NCBI GenBank assembly: GCA_037127315.1
Contig: JBBBDQ010000192.1
Coordinates: 5,081,501 to 5,145,500, forward strand
From: Ascarosepion bandense
Taxonomy: Eukaryota > Mollusca > Cephalopoda > Sepiida > Sepiidae
DNA length: 64,000 bases
Reading direction: 5' to 3'
Shown here: piece by piece, positions 48,541 through 61,455 of the stretch
Position numbering within the stretch: the first letter of the stretch is position 1
How the letters are laid out: every line of letters begins with the position of its first letter
The notes under the pieces: generated by a model
What the model was told of the DNA's origin: nothing
The model's database searches: none
The model's input: the letters and a program-made list of their open reading frames with translations, nothing else
Position numbers and translations under genes: made by a program

Positions 48541-48640
48541 GTTGAATAAGTGGCCAGTGTAATGGATAGCAGCTCAGAATGAGAAATCAGAGAGCCAAGA
48601 TCAAATTCCAGTAAATCTCTAGAAAGGTTCACATTTAAGA
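48540..48640 (+). mobile_element. tRNA-like SINE, second copy of the 25904 family
   Basis: GTGGCCAGTGTAATGGATAG (A-box-like), then GAGAAATCAGAGAGCCAAG and GATCAAATTCCAG (B-box-like), aligned with the SINE at 25904-26210 across about 55 bp (AATGGATA..AGCTCAGAA..AGAGAGCC). Its end is truncated or unrecognised. Confidence 0.6.
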
Positions 48641-51600
48641 TTATATTTATTCTTCACAACAATAGCAACTATACATAAAGTAAATATAAATCTTCATGAT
48701 TGTTGCTTATCTTTAGCAAAATGGGCCATTATATTTAATACTGGATTTGGTGATTTTAATGCAATCAAAATGTTTGCATCCATTAACAACAGCTTATTCC
48801 AATAAAATGTATTTTTGTTGTAACAATTTTTAAAAAGTTAATTTCAGTACAGGTCAAATCAAATCATCATGGAGAAACATGCAAAACTCATCAAGATTAA
48901 AAAATACATCTGTGGACAAAAAAAATCAAGAAGTTAGCTGTTGAAATGAAGCAAATAAATTCATTAAACAACATGAACAGGAATGATAAATTACAGAAAT
49001 GCAAATAATGAGAGTGCAGTGAAAAAGTAACAAGTGCTGTGATGAATAAAGCTCAAAATAGAAATAATAAAAAGAAAAAAATGAGGATGAAATAAGGAAA
49101 TGGTTAATCAAAGACATTTGATGAGGACTATTTTGTGAAGTGATGTATAGCAAAATAAGAATACATATCAATATTCAAAATGTTACTATTTTGAAAAAAG
49201 GATTTTTTTAAGATTTTAATAATTTTAAATATCACAGTATTAAAAATAAAAAGTAAAAATAAAATTTTACAAGAAAATCTTTTAATTTTAACATTCTAAC
49301 AATTGCTTTTGTAAATTCAAATGATGTCTAACAAATGAAAACTAAAAAGTTTTACATTTTCAAAGAATTTTATTTAATCTTTTTGAGTTATACGAGTCAT
49401 TTTATTAGAACAAAGAGCCGAGAAATTATCAGGTCTTAAAATGATAACTTTTTTTTAAATGGTAACTTGTGAGCACTGATCAAGTGTGCATGCAGGTGGT
49501 TAAATATTTTGAGATATTCAGACTATCATCCTCATCATTCTAGCTTTCAAAAAACGTTATGAGTGAAAATATGTGTATGTACACCGAATACCTTATTCAG
49601 GCTGAAAAACAAACTGCTATAACAGATTTAAGCTGTTTCTAACATTTTAGAATGTGTCTGAATTTGTTTTATTTTTATGCCTATTCAGTTCCAACAGTTT
49701 ATAAAACTATGGCAAATAGGAATTTAAAATACAAAGAAATATGCACAAGGTTTCAATACTTCAATCAGTTTTAAAATTCTACATAGGCTTTAAAGTAAAT
49801 AGGCCTTAAATAAAAATTACCAATAAGGATAATAGCCATAAAATATCAAAATCTTTCCAAGACAATTCAGTACAAGGCAAACTAGTAGGAGAGATAAGCA
49901 GCAAAAAAGAAAAATCCCATAACCATTTTAAACAGGGTGCTGTGATTTTTAAATAGAAAACAAAGTCTGGTAGTTTTGATTGCAAGATATCAAAAAACAA
50001 TTTTAGTGACATTTACTAGCTTTTACAACTTCTAAAACCAAGATTAAAAAAAAAAAAAAAAAAAAAAACCATAAAAAAACACAAAAATAATTTTTCAAAA
50101 ATCTTAAATTATTTTCCAGCATTTTTTTTAATTCTGGCATTCTCATATTTGATGAAATTGATTTAAAATCACTCAAAGTGATATATAAATGATTAAACTG
50201 GAGTGGGGAAAAATCCATCTTTTATATGATGTCATCTTCAGTGGTTTGAAATTGGTTCCATCAAATGTGAGAACACCGAAATTAAAAAATATATATAAGA
50301 AAAACATCATTTAGAAAATTGTACTCAACTTTGTAGAACCTATTTCAAGAAATAAACTCAGAATTAAAAAGTCATGACACAAAATCCTCAAAGAAATTTG
50401 ATAATTTCTTTATATATATATATAAAAAAAAAAAATCAAGATTTCCATTTTACATTATTTAAAAACTGAAGTATACAAAATTTCATTTTTAATATTCCCA
50501 ATCATTTTGTTCATGCAGTAAGAGTACATGTTTTAAATGTCCAGGTCATTTAAAACATTTTAGATTATGTCATTTAGATGACAGCTTGAGTCAACAAAAT
50601 CTGCAAATTTGTATGACTTTTTTTCTTTTTTTTTTTAACAACAATGGTTCACTTCTAAAACTCGCTTGTTATCAGCAAAATGTATGGAAAATTCAACACT
50701 CAGATATTAAATGATGTCAACATTATGTCAAACCATAGGTTACTAAAGCAGAATTTAAAACAAATTCTTGCAGTAGAATGATTTTCAAAAAAATATTTAA
50801 AAAAAATATTTTATCTTGTTTATCTCTTAAATTAGGAGAAAAACAAAATCTCTCTGCAATCAAGATAGTATATGTTTGAAATCTTCAGAATAAAATAAAC
50901 TAATATGTTTCAGGAGGAGCAGGAAAGTATTTAACAGGTTCAAAATTGAATACTTGTGTATTTCACACTGAAGATTATCTTATAGATTTTCAGTGTAAAT
51001 TCATCTTTTATTTGGACAAATATTTTGAGCTAGCTTAGAATGAAGAATGTGAACATTTTCAAGAACTAAGTGTTCCTTGGGAGATAGAATAAAATATTTT
51101 GAAAGCTGTGCAAGAGTTAAAAAAAAGTAAAAAAAAGTTGGTAATCATCACAAGCATTGATTTCTTCAACACAAAGAAGAAAAGTACCAGATACTGACAA
51201 TCTAAAAGAGGGCATACAAAAACAGCTTTAATATGAATGTAAATTAAGTATATTTGAATAAAAAAATGGTCATTGCCTAGACAAGAACAATGCATAAGCA
51301 TAAATATCTGCAAGAATGGAAAAAAAAAAAAAAAAAATCATACAATGCAATGTATGATTGCCATGTGCTGATTTTATGTCATAACCAATGAAGTTTGAGA
51401 GCTCTGCATGGACAAAACAAAAATTCTTACTACACTATTAGACACCAAGCTAGCTGGAGAGAACATTAAGAGAAGTTATAGCATGAAGAATATTAGTCAG
51501 GTTTTATTATTGAAACATCTGTTTGATCTGCATTTTTTCTTTTACATGCTTGTTTTTGACATTTTCTGGTCTTCTTCAGGTTATAGCTATTAAAATGCAT

Positions 51601-52050
51601 GAATATCATTGAACCAGAAAAGATTGCGGATATCTCATAAATAAATAGCAACAACTGCTTTTCTTTGATATGATCAGTAAGTTCAATATCTGTAGTGAGT
51701 TTTTTTTAAGTTAAGATTTTGTTGAAGGCAGGCAAGTAAATTTTTAGATTTTTTCATGAATCTGAGAGTGCACTTAATGGTGGAATGGTTAACAAGCTGG
51801 TTCTGCACTGATAACAACTGATGGTAAACAAACCTGTCAACTAGCCAGACAAATGATACTGTACTAAACTGAGTATGCAGATTATGAATTAGAATTGTAC
51901 TAGCACATCATGTTTTGAGATATGTGCATATCGTATTTATGTCCAACATTAACAATAGTATGTTTATGCTAAAAAGAAATGTACTCGTCCCTTTTCAACC
52001 AATCTTTTACAATATACAGATTTCCGTCATCTCATATGCTTCAGACACAT
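48641..52050. other. Long intron stretch, simple sequence only
   Basis: Contains A tracts near 50047-50068 and 51319-51337 and a short TA tract near 50413; no coding region or element seen. Confidence 0.5.
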
Positions 52051-52214
52051 ATCAAGGACATTTTTGTATATACTAGCTGCAGTCACAAGCTGAAGGAAAT
52101 CACCTTTAGATCACCACAGATATTCCATATTTTTGTAAAATTACATATACTAGAAATAACATCTTTGAAGAATACTGTCAGACCTTTTTCTTTTCTACCT
52201 CGAATGCTTATGTA

Positions 52215-52249
<35 letters not shown>

Positions 52250-55200
52250 TTTACAACATCACATGATCCCAGCAGCATGATTCCTCTAATTAAAAACCAA
52301 AACGAGACTGACTAGTTTGTTCTCTGGTGATCTATGTTCAAACTGAAAGTTTGGCAGTAACACTTTATTCATATATGATACTTCTATTTTGAGATGACTT
52401 CCACTGGAGCCTATATTTCTTCAGCTTCGGTTCAATATTTAAAAATTCTGTTGCTGTTCTTTTTCTCTAACTGAAAAACCTTGGTTCAATAACATCTGAT
52501 GGCATGAGTAGTCAAATGTGTCATACAATATTTCCATAGGTACCTCTTTTCGGAGACTTAAATCAGTGAATCTTCATTTTAACTGATTAAAGTGTTGCTT
52601 TGGTTCCAACCTTTGTTCCTGTACAATGTATGTCATTTTGCCAATCTGTTTTTCTTTTACAACACCATCTTCCCAGAATTCTTTTCCACGTTGTTACATT
52701 TTGAGAAACACCTTATTTCCAGGTTTGAAGCATTTACTTATATTGTTTTTTCTTGATGCTCTCACCTTATGTTCTGGTAGTAATTTGTCTTGATACATTT
52801 TTGGTCAATCCATGTAACACCACATTAAGGATTTCATTCTAGAAATTCCTGAATGTCCTATATGAAATTCCTTTAGCATATGTTTTTGAAACAATGCTGA
52901 TATCAATTCTTTCAGCATACATTACTGCATACTGAAAATGCGCTATTTCCAGTAACAATCACGCTTCTATATTTTCTTTAAATCTTATTTACTTTGTCAT
53001 TTTTATTATAGTTGTCTTTTTCTGACTTAATTCTTATTTCCTTTAACGTTATGGGCAATTTTCTTATTGTATTGTAAGATACATCATTGATTTCATTTTC
53101 GGTCCTTATCGCTGCACTATGTCTTCAAGTGGTTTGCAGAATTTTGATATAAGCCTAGATAGTCCATCTGCATTACAATTTTTTGAATGGTAGAAATTCC
53201 ATTTTATAATTATAGTTTAATAGGATAGTTCCTCAGCGCACCAGTCTATTTGTTGTATGTATGGGAATACCCCCCCCCTTTTTTTTTATCCATACATGGT
53301 CAATAATTGATGTCTTTTTGTCATGAATTCTCTACCATTTATGAAACTTTTTCATAGCAAATATGATGGCCAATACTTCCTTTTCTTCTTGGCTGTAGCT
53401 TTTTTCAGCTGCTATTAATGATCTTGAAGAATGAGCCATTGTTTTGTTTTTCCATCCTCATATTTGTGTAGTATCTACAACCTTATATCCAAATCACTTG
53501 CATCTGATGTAACCACAATCTTTAATTTAGGGTCAAAATGACCTAGTGACAAATCTGACATTAAGACTTTCTTAACCTCTTTGAAAGCACTGACATTTAT
53601 CTGTTTAATTGAATTTCTTTAGCAGGTTATTCAAAGGTGTTCTTAATTCATGCACGACAGTAATTAGCACACCCTAAAAAATGCTTCTAACTTTGTTACA
53701 TTTGTTGGAGCGAACATGACTTATTACACTCAACCTTGAAGGATCTGGTCGTCTACCATTTGCAATAATAATTTGTCCTAGATATTTAATTCTGGACGTA
53801 AACAATTCACATTTTCCTTCACCGATTTTAAAACTGTATTCTTTAATTCTCTCAAATACTTTAATCTTATCTATGTTGCTTTTGGGTCTCACTTTTAATA
53901 AGTATATCATCTCAATATGCTTGTGCACAATCCAAACTGGCAAGCATCGTATCCATAATCTGTTGGTACATGCTTGGTGCTACCTTTATACCAAAAGGAA
54001 GCTCTAGGAGTGTTTTTTTTTTTTAAAAAAAAAGAAGTTTACCACCATTTAATTTGGCAAACATTTCCTCTGGACTTGGTAATGGTAGTTATATTGTTTA
54101 AAACTTTCATTTAGTCCCATTGAAACATCAGCACATACACTGATTTTATTATTGCTTTTTTTTAACGTAAACTGTGGGTTTCGGAATAGTCTATTTTTGA
54201 TATCACATCTTATGTGTCTAGTCTCTGTAATTCCTTATTAATTGGTTCTAAAGCAGCCAAAGGTACACTCATTTTTGGCTTAGATATCAGTTTTACATTC
54301 TCTTTTACTTCAAATTTAACTTTTGTGCATGTCCCTAGACCTTCCGAGATGATTTCTGGAAAACCTCCTTTTTAATTCATTCTTTAATTTTTTCAGTTGC
54401 TGTATTAGCACTGGAGGTAACATTATTTTTTTTTTTTTTGCAGAAAGAGTTAACTGGGAGGTCTTAAAGATCAAATAATGCAATTTAATCTGTTCCAATT
54501 AGCTGTATTATAATACAAACACCACTACTTTTTTAGTTTTGCCAACAAAAGAAACTTTACGGGTGAATTCACCTGTAAAGTTCAATTTCTTTCCTGAAAC
54601 TCCATAAGCAACTTTTTTTTAGAAGTTAATAAACTGAGTATACCCAATTTTTCTCCATGTCTGTTCATTTATGATAGTAACATCCTGTATCTAGTTGTTT
54701 TATTTTTACATTATTAATTTTCACAAAAACAAATTTCCTCTTTTGAGATATTTCTAACTCAGTTAAAGACATTTGAAGTCTTGTTAATTTTTTCTTTATG
54801 CTTTTTGACTTTACACCATGTGTGACACTATTTGGTTAGTGGCAATTGATAATTTTTTTGAATATACAAAACTATATACTGATAAATTTATGAAAAGGGT
54901 TAAAGTTATAAAGAATGTGAATTTGTTCCCAGGAATTGAAAAATTCTAAAAAAAACCAGGTGGCCAGCTAAGAACAATACTTATTTGTACAACAGGTGAG
55001 GTGTTGACAGTTTGTTAATAAAACTGGTAAAAACTATTGTCTGACTCTGGATGGGCAGAAAATATGAAGCTGACTAATTATAGTCAATCTAATCACAAGA
55101 TGAGGTAAGGCAGGTCAGGGTTAAAGAGATTCATCCATCGATCAACCGCAGTACTAGACATTTTGGATGACCAAGAAGAGAATAAAGCTATATATGTTTC

Positions 55201-56490
55201 CCCTGAACCACAAACTGACAAAGAAGGCATTACACATGTATTTACCATGTTCACAAGCATTTTATTTTTCTTCCATTTTTTTGTATTTGCAATAAGTACT
55301 TTTGTGTCCTACCCTCCTACATACATAGCATTTTTTGTTCTTAAAAACAATTACTTTTGAAATGCTTACCTCCACAACCACACCAAGTATTAGGCATTTA
55401 GGGGGGGGGGTATCTGTTTTTAAATGTTCTGTTAAGAGTTGAAAACACCTATAGTCTAATTTTTTAGATGGTCAGATGTTATGTACTTGCGAAATGTCTT
55501 TCCTCAATCCTTGCAGTATCGAGTTTTAGATTTACAATAGACTGACACTCTTCTGGTACTTTCTGGAGAGTTAATTTGTGATTTATGTCTAATTTAGCAA
55601 GTATCCTGGATTTTATTTCCACATTCCTATTTGAAGTTAGGCCCTGTACAGATATTAGACATTTAAATAAATCTGGAGTTAATTCATTTAACGTTAACTT
55701 CTCACATTCTCAATTCAACTCCTGCAAAAGTGACAAAATTTTTGTTACACTTTACTTAGTTAAGACACTGCCAATGTGCATTAAATAATGAACTATCACT
55801 GAAAATTTTTGATACTATTACTACAGTTTCAAAATTTATCTCACCTGGTTTTTTGGCAAAAAAATTTACAAACCTCATGAGACAATTTTCTTAACAATAA
55901 ACAAACTTTCTTTTCATCATTTCAATACTAACAATTCCTTTTGAAGATAACTTTTCAGATTATTATAGAAGATGCAAAGGTATCCCTTCATCTGGATTGT
56001 ATGAAAATTTACCAGTTGAATTAGCAACAGCATCTGTGTGAATAAATCTGATGTTTTTTTCTTCCATAGTTGTATTAAATAATAATAAAAAAAAAAACTA
56101 GTGTTGTAATTGCTGTTCATGTTTTTGTTGCTGCAATTGTTGTTGCTTTTGTGGTGCCAACATTTGAATCATAAGATTTTAATTCTTTCATTTTCCTGTA
56201 CTGCACTGAATATTTTGTAGATTAATTTTTGAATAACTTCACCTGGTTATTTCTCCATAGTCCTGCAAATATGACACCTCTTTGGTGAAGTGGTAAATAT
56301 TAACTGAATATCCTATTACATTTAGGATATGTATTTTTTTTTTGTTTCCTTGCGTAAGTTCAAATGAATACTCGTTGCCACTTTTGTAGTCATATATACT
56401 AGAAAAATGTCTTCGAAGAATACTGTCAGATACATATATAAACAGTAATAAACATCTTTGACCCAGGGTTCTTAAAATCATGCATGTCAA
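52050..56490 (-). mobile_element. Ty3/Gypsy element, copy 2, with LTR-like ends
   Basis: Order on minus from 56180: Gln-rich gag start QKQQQLQQQKHEQQ, gag capsid block VCLLLRKLSHEVCKFF, RT start (FSRNHLGRSRDM, then KISVCADVSMGLN), LPFGIKVAPSMYQQIMD, the catalytic box with YxDDILIK, KYLGQIIIANGRRPDPSR, RNase H HSSRSLIAAEKSYSQEEKE, and WGTILLNYNYKMEFLPSK.NADGLSR. The integrase core is missing: the HSGISRMKSL-like zinc region jumps to the post-integrase segment (SKCFKPGNKVFLKM). A 36-bp direct repeat (ACTAGAAA..GAAGAATACTGTCAGA) near 52149-52185 and 56398-56433 marks LTR parts. Confidence 0.78.
52217..52246. repeat. (TA)n microsatellite
   Basis: About 14 TA units inside the left LTR-like region of Gypsy copy 2. 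Confidence 0.9.
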
Positions 56491-56670
56491 TTAATTGGAA
56501 TACAGTTTTGGATTTGTTGTTTTTTCTTTTTCTTTGAGAAACTACAAATATTGACTATGCAAAAGTAACAAATGATTGGTTAGCTCATATAATACCATTG
56601 ATAGAGCAAAATATATTTCACTCAGTTTGTGTGTGTAAGTGTATCATTAGATACTAGTTTACCTATTATA

Positions 56671-57644
56671 CACTGACATGCTAAAAGTAATGAGAAGGTG
56701 AAGAAGATGTATGCAAAGGTAAGGACAGATGGTGACACCATAATTTGGTTTGGTTTGTTTGTGTTTTACAGCATATCAACCTCATTGGGTTATTTAATGC
56801 CAATAATAGATATCTGGACCTTGATAAAAAGATAGCTTGACAGTCATATTTCGATATAAAGATATGTGCTGATATTTACACTTTGACAAACAGATAACTT
56901 GATAATCACACTTCATATAGATAGATATTCTGATATTCTATAATTTGGCATAACGGAAAAGGCAAGTCATAGCAAGAATTATTGGTGTTGGAACAGGACA
57001 TGATAATGGGTAATGGTACCTAGGATGTTCAGTTTTTGAATTTATGGAGACATCTAGCTATAATGTTATATGAGTACCAAAAATACCTGATGGCAATCAT
57101 TACTGCTCATTGTGAATAGCACAATTAGAAATTACAATTATATTTAATGATTGTGATTACAACCATGATAACCTATGAACATCATTGTCTCAAATCATAT
57201 CCACATTCCATATAGATGGTATCAGACACAAACCAGTAGATTAGTTTAGTATTCTTTAGTGCAGAGAGTGTTCAAGTGGTAAGAGTGTCAAGTCTGCCAA
57301 AACATGTTACTGACTAACTATGCTATGTTACACTGCATTACAAGCATTTCCCCCAAATATATGGACTCAATGTACCAATAACAATCAGTGATTCCAGTAG
57401 GGTAATGTATCAGGTCAACAAGGCCTAAGTTCCCCAGAACTAGTTTGAGAGGCTTTTTGGAGACTTCTAATGAATGATATAACCATATCATTTGCCAGAC
57501 ACGAATCCAATTGACCATCTATGAGACATTGTGGATCCTGCAAGTATCAGACAACTGCAGAGTTATTGAGACCAAGATTGATGCTGTTGCTAGAAGTTTT
57601 ACATGATATTAAACACCTGTCCCATTACTTTTCACACATCAGTG
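56671..57644 (+). mobile_element. Tc1-like element with TIRs
   Basis: Left end CACTGACATGCTAAAAGTAA and right end TTACTTTTCACACATCAGTG are imperfect inverted repeats, with TA at 56669-56670 and 57645-57646. A plus-strand decayed transposase end reads DTNPIDHL.DIVDP near 57500-57545, corresponding to PDLNPIEHLWD, with a TGA in place of the Trp codon. At 974 bp it is shorter than usual Tc1 elements. A roughly 55-bp repeat unit (see 26835) lies at about 56752-56809 inside it. Confidence 0.72.
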
Positions 57645-58092
57645 TAAACTAGTTTTTTTAAAATATAAGTTTTTTAAAACATTTTTTTCTTAAATTTAGC
57701 TTTTTATGTGATGTCCTGATGAAAATTAGCAACTTTTCTATTCTGCTAGTGAACAATTTTATAAAAGAACTAAATTTTTTAAATGTTCTGTGAGAAACAG
57801 TTATATATGGAAAATCTCAAGTATCAAAAGAAGACCAGAAGAGCAAACATCTAGAACCCGATAAAAAATGTAATAAAAAATAAATCCAAACAGAAGCAAT
57901 AATAATAAAAAAGAAATAATTAGAGATATAAACAGTTGATGATTCAATAGTATTAGTAACATCAAGAAAGAAGAGGAAGAAGAGCAAGGCATATTTTGCA
58001 GGTACCCCCCACCCCCTTGGAACATAACTAATGGTGCGGGTCTGAGGATTAAGAGTCAGTTCCTACCCCTACTGACCCTATCACTCACTCAC
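57645..58092. other. Short intron stretch
   Basis: Between the Tc1-like element and exon 2; no feature beyond a short C-rich run near 58005-58017. Confidence 0.5.
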
Positions 58093-58176
58093 CATTATCC
58101 TCTCCCTGCGTTCCTTGTCTCGTTTTCTTACTTCTGCCTTATCTGCTTTCAACCTTTCAATTTCAAGTTCTTTGCT
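58093..58176 (-). CDS. Coiled-coil exon 2 (84 nt)
   Basis: Acceptor ctccag, donor gtgagt. It encodes 28 residues beginning SKELEIERLKADK and ending RRERIM in phase 0, continuous with the exons on either side. It is strongly charged with hydrophobic residues at heptad positions. It is bordered upstream by a 3.2-kb intron and downstream by an intron that contains Gypsy copy 2 and a Tc1-like element. Confidence 0.85.
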
Positions 58177-60528
58177 CTGGAGAAATCAGGCATTTATAGC
58201 AGTAAGTACCAAGAAATGCACAGTATGTGGACAACACGCAAGGAGTTTCCATTTAGGTCCTTTCTATAGTAAATGAAAACATGATAAACTTTCTTGCTTT
58301 TAGTTGACAAATCTAAATTCTGTATTGTTATTTTTTTTAAAATTAATATTGAATTTAAAAGGATTTTTTTCTTATACATGCAAAATAATGATTTATAGTT
58401 TTGTTCACTGACTGTTGTCTCCATACTGTGCTAATATCAATAATGAAGCAGTAATAACGGAAATATACAAATTCAATTAAGAATGGTTAAAATAAATAAA
58501 AGCCTACAAATAAGCAGCCTTCAAGGTTTCATTTTCAGTAGCAAACACTGCATTCCTAAAGGCAGGTAGCTCAGAATAAATGTATTATAATTATAACAAG
58601 GAGAAAATATCAATTTAAAACAAGTAAAATATTTCAAATCATTTTAAATTGAAATGAGAAGTAATCAATTTGGGTGAAAAATATGCAATTTTAATTTCAT
58701 GATTTATTTTTTATGCTTACAAAGCATGATGAAATAGAAATGAATTGGAAAAATCTCCATAATAAATATATATATAAAAAAAAAAGGAACTAAAACATTT
58801 AAAATTTCAAATTATAACCTTGAATACTTTCAATTTTAAACATTTTTCATACCAACAAAAATAGATATCAGACTTGGAAACAAAGAGGAGAAACATAAGA
58901 GATAATTAACAAAATATTTCTTACAATATTTTGGTGCTAAACTTAGTGCATTAACCAAATTTTTTTATTACTAGTTAAGTAAATGCTGCATACAATTTCC
59001 CCAATGAAAATGTCAAATGTTAGCTGCATCTGATTAAGCATCAGGAAAAACACTAGTAATGAGACAAAAATTTTAAAATATAGATTTTAAGTTATTTAAA
59101 TCTGCCCCAAACCAATAGAATTTGAAAGCTTAATATAGAAGGCAAAAAATTATTTGTTAGTTTATACCATAATATAAGAGGCCTTTATTATTTATGATAT
59201 TATTTGATACCCTTATTGAATTCCAAACAGATGTCACCAAAAGACTTGTTCCAGTTAATCATAATTCACATAAACAATGTTATTTATGATCAATTATTGG
59301 TTCAGACAACTTGCCCTCATCAAAATGTTTAAATTCATTATGACCATAAGTGAAGCAGATGGAAAAAAAAAAAGTTCTAAATACCTCCCAATCTGATAAA
59401 GGAAAATATTTAAGCTCATCATTTAACAAAAAGATTAAAAACCTGCTTAATAGTAAGAATCAAGAGTTTTAGCAACTATTCATTAGCATGCCTAAGATTG
59501 ATTTACACTTCACACATGACTGCTATAATGGTAGATGATTTACAAGAGTTTTTAACTATAGTTCTGTAGATTAAATTTAACTTCTGTTAATTTAAAAAGG
59601 CCTCTTCTAACAAATGGTATAAACTGGAAATTAGCTAAAAATGTTAGAAAAATAATGGTTTTGTAAAATTCTTTGATGGTAAATGAATATTGAATGATAA
59701 TGAAGTTTTTAAAAATGAAAGAATAAAATTTTTAGAATCCTTGTAACAATTTCTGAAAATATAATCAGCAGTAAATCATGATTAAATGCACAAAAAAGTA
59801 ATAATTTTTAGAAATTAGAATTAAAAAATAAAGTGCATAACAAGGTTTGTTAAAAAAAAGAAAACAAAAAAAAAAAAGAGAAAAAAAAAACAAAAAGAGA
59901 ACCATTAGATTGTGTGGCATTCCAGATTGTTCAATTGGAAATTCTAACTCAGCAAACAAAAAATCCAAATTAGTCAATTTAATTGATTACAAATTCTTCA
60001 AAAGTCAAGAAATTATATCGAAATGTTAATCTGGGATCATTTCTTGCATACTAGAGAGTTTAGTTCAGGAATGTTTAGAAAAAAAATCATTGATTACAAT
60101 CACACAATTGAACAGTTATTTTGAAACTAAAGCAACCTCATACAAGAAAAAAAAATGATAACAAGTGCATGTATGTATATTTCTCCAGTGATTATCCAAT
60201 TGTACAATAACGCAATGCTTTCATATGAGAAAATACGTGTTTTAACAATATTTTACTGATTTGTTAACCCAATTAACAACAGAAAATATTACTATCATTG
60301 AATGGGCAACTGATTTAAACCAAATTTTTGCTTAGAGAGGGGGGAGGAGAGAAGCAACAGAAAGAATTATCCCATTAAAAAATGTTACTGCCATCTTAGA
60401 AGTCAGCTTCTATTAAGTGTGTAGCTAATTTCCAGTGATGTAGTATAGGATCTCATGTTTCCCAGCAGAATGTCACCAAAGAAAAAAAAATGATACTGCT
60501 TCCCGCCAAAATTTTTATTCTCATATAT

Positions 60529-60565
<37 letters not shown>

Positions 60566-60780
60566 AGAAGAAGAGAGAGAGAGAGAATGAATATTTCTTC
60601 AAATATTTTCATATACCATATCTATAGCATTTCTTTTATATGCAATTACTAATATTTTGCATGGAATTCATTGTTAAAAGGGAGAAATTATTGTATCCTG
60701 TGCTCAAATACAATTTTTTTTCTTTAAATACATTAATATATCTGTCTATATTTTTGAGATGAGGTATAATATTGAACTTG
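58177..60780. other. Intron stretch with A-rich tracts
   Basis: Contains A tracts near 59856-59890 and 60532-60563 with a GA extension to 60588; no coding or mobile signature. Confidence 0.5.
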
Positions 60781-61064
60781 TCTTTGTTACCATATTCAAG
60801 ACATTTCAACTGTTGTACACTCTGGCCTTCTTCAGGTGTTTTTTGGAAGGACATATGACCCAGTGGATAAAAAGAGTTGATTGAATCAAGTAACTTGACC
60901 CAGAAAGTTGTGAGTTCAATACCTGGAAGAGTCATGGCACATGAAATTAGAACAATCTACCATGGTGGACAAAATTAAGGGCTTGGATCAAAATTCCAAA
61001 CACCTGAAGAAGGCCAGAACATAAAATCATTGAAACGTTGTGAATATGGTAACAAAGGTGAGGA
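60781..61064. mobile_element. Small inverted-repeat element with tRNA-like centre
   Basis: Arms of about 65 bp are inverted: 60781-60846 against 60996-61064, sharing GTTACCATATTCA and TCTGGCCTTCTTCAGGTGTT. The centre has a tRNA-like pattern, CCCAGTGGATAAAAAGAGTT and later TTGTGAGTTCAATACC (B-box-like). It is not recognised as a known family. The arms hold CTGAAGA and GAAA boxes in opposite orientations. Confidence 0.6.
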
Positions 61065-61371
61065 CAACAGTCCAAACAATGAAAATACATTAATATATAG
61101 TGATAGAAAACAAAAATTGAATATCTAAAATTAAACTTGCCCAAAAGTAAAGAGAATAATTCAAACAAAAAGAATATTAAACAGTTATGCTTTACAATGT
61201 AAATTCACTGATATTATTCTATATTTGGGAATAATTGAATAAATACTTCATACATAACAATATGTAATATGCAATCATTTTAATAGTGAAAACATAATGA
61301 AAAGATAGCATCAGGTATTTTTTTAGGTATTTGTAGAGGAAAAAAACAGAACTAAAAAGAAAAGGTCTAAC

Positions 61372-61455
61372 CTCAATCCTGGATTTCAAATGACGTTCAT
61401 GTGATTCCTTCAGTTTTTCTTTAGAAGAATATGCTCTAACTTCATCCTTTAATTG
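61372..61455 (-). CDS. Coiled-coil exon 1 of those visible (84 nt)
   Basis: The acceptor is a T-rich tract ending in ccag and the donor is gttag. The exon encodes 28 residues starting QLKDEVRAYSSKEKLK and ending KSRIE, with no stop only in phase 0; the other two frames are closed. It is the most upstream exon I can support. Its upstream partner must lie beyond 64000 or was not recognised. Four heptads fit the length exactly. Confidence 0.85.

Larger units (their letters stand above)
4886..61455 (-). other. Partial large coiled-coil protein gene, 14 exons (gene-level entry)
   Basis: Fourteen minus-strand exons with GT donors and AG acceptors join in one continuous phase into 1506 nt (502 codons). 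They encode a charged protein rich in Glu, Lys, Gln and Leu with heptad periodicity and no transmembrane, kinase or zinc-binding segment. No start or stop codon for the main transcript was found, so both ends should lie outside the window. The segment around the exon at 9201-9310 (MELQIIDYEGII then KEMEWN) resembles, by my recollection, the part of citron Rho-interacting kinase reading MDLEALND..EKERQWEAW. This is weak and coiled coils align promiscuously, so other long coiled-coil proteins (ROCK or MRCK class, centrosomal or golgin proteins) remain possible. All introns carry repeats; the largest lies between 27302 and 11729. Confidence is high that this is a real gene and low for its family. 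Confidence 0.85.

Noticed and set aside
51540..51600. CTGAAGAAGACCAGA on minus as another arm of the 60.8-kb element or ribozyme
   Set aside because: No partner arm nearby and no GAAAC in range.
51979..52266. 95-codon plus-strand frame
   Set aside because: Overlaps the LTR-like end of Gypsy copy 2 and ends in a (TA)n tract; no coding support.
4886..61455. Assigning the host gene to citron kinase, ROCK or MRCK by name
   Set aside because: Only one segment resembles citron and coiled coils give misleading matches; no kinase, C1, PH or CNH domain is in the window.
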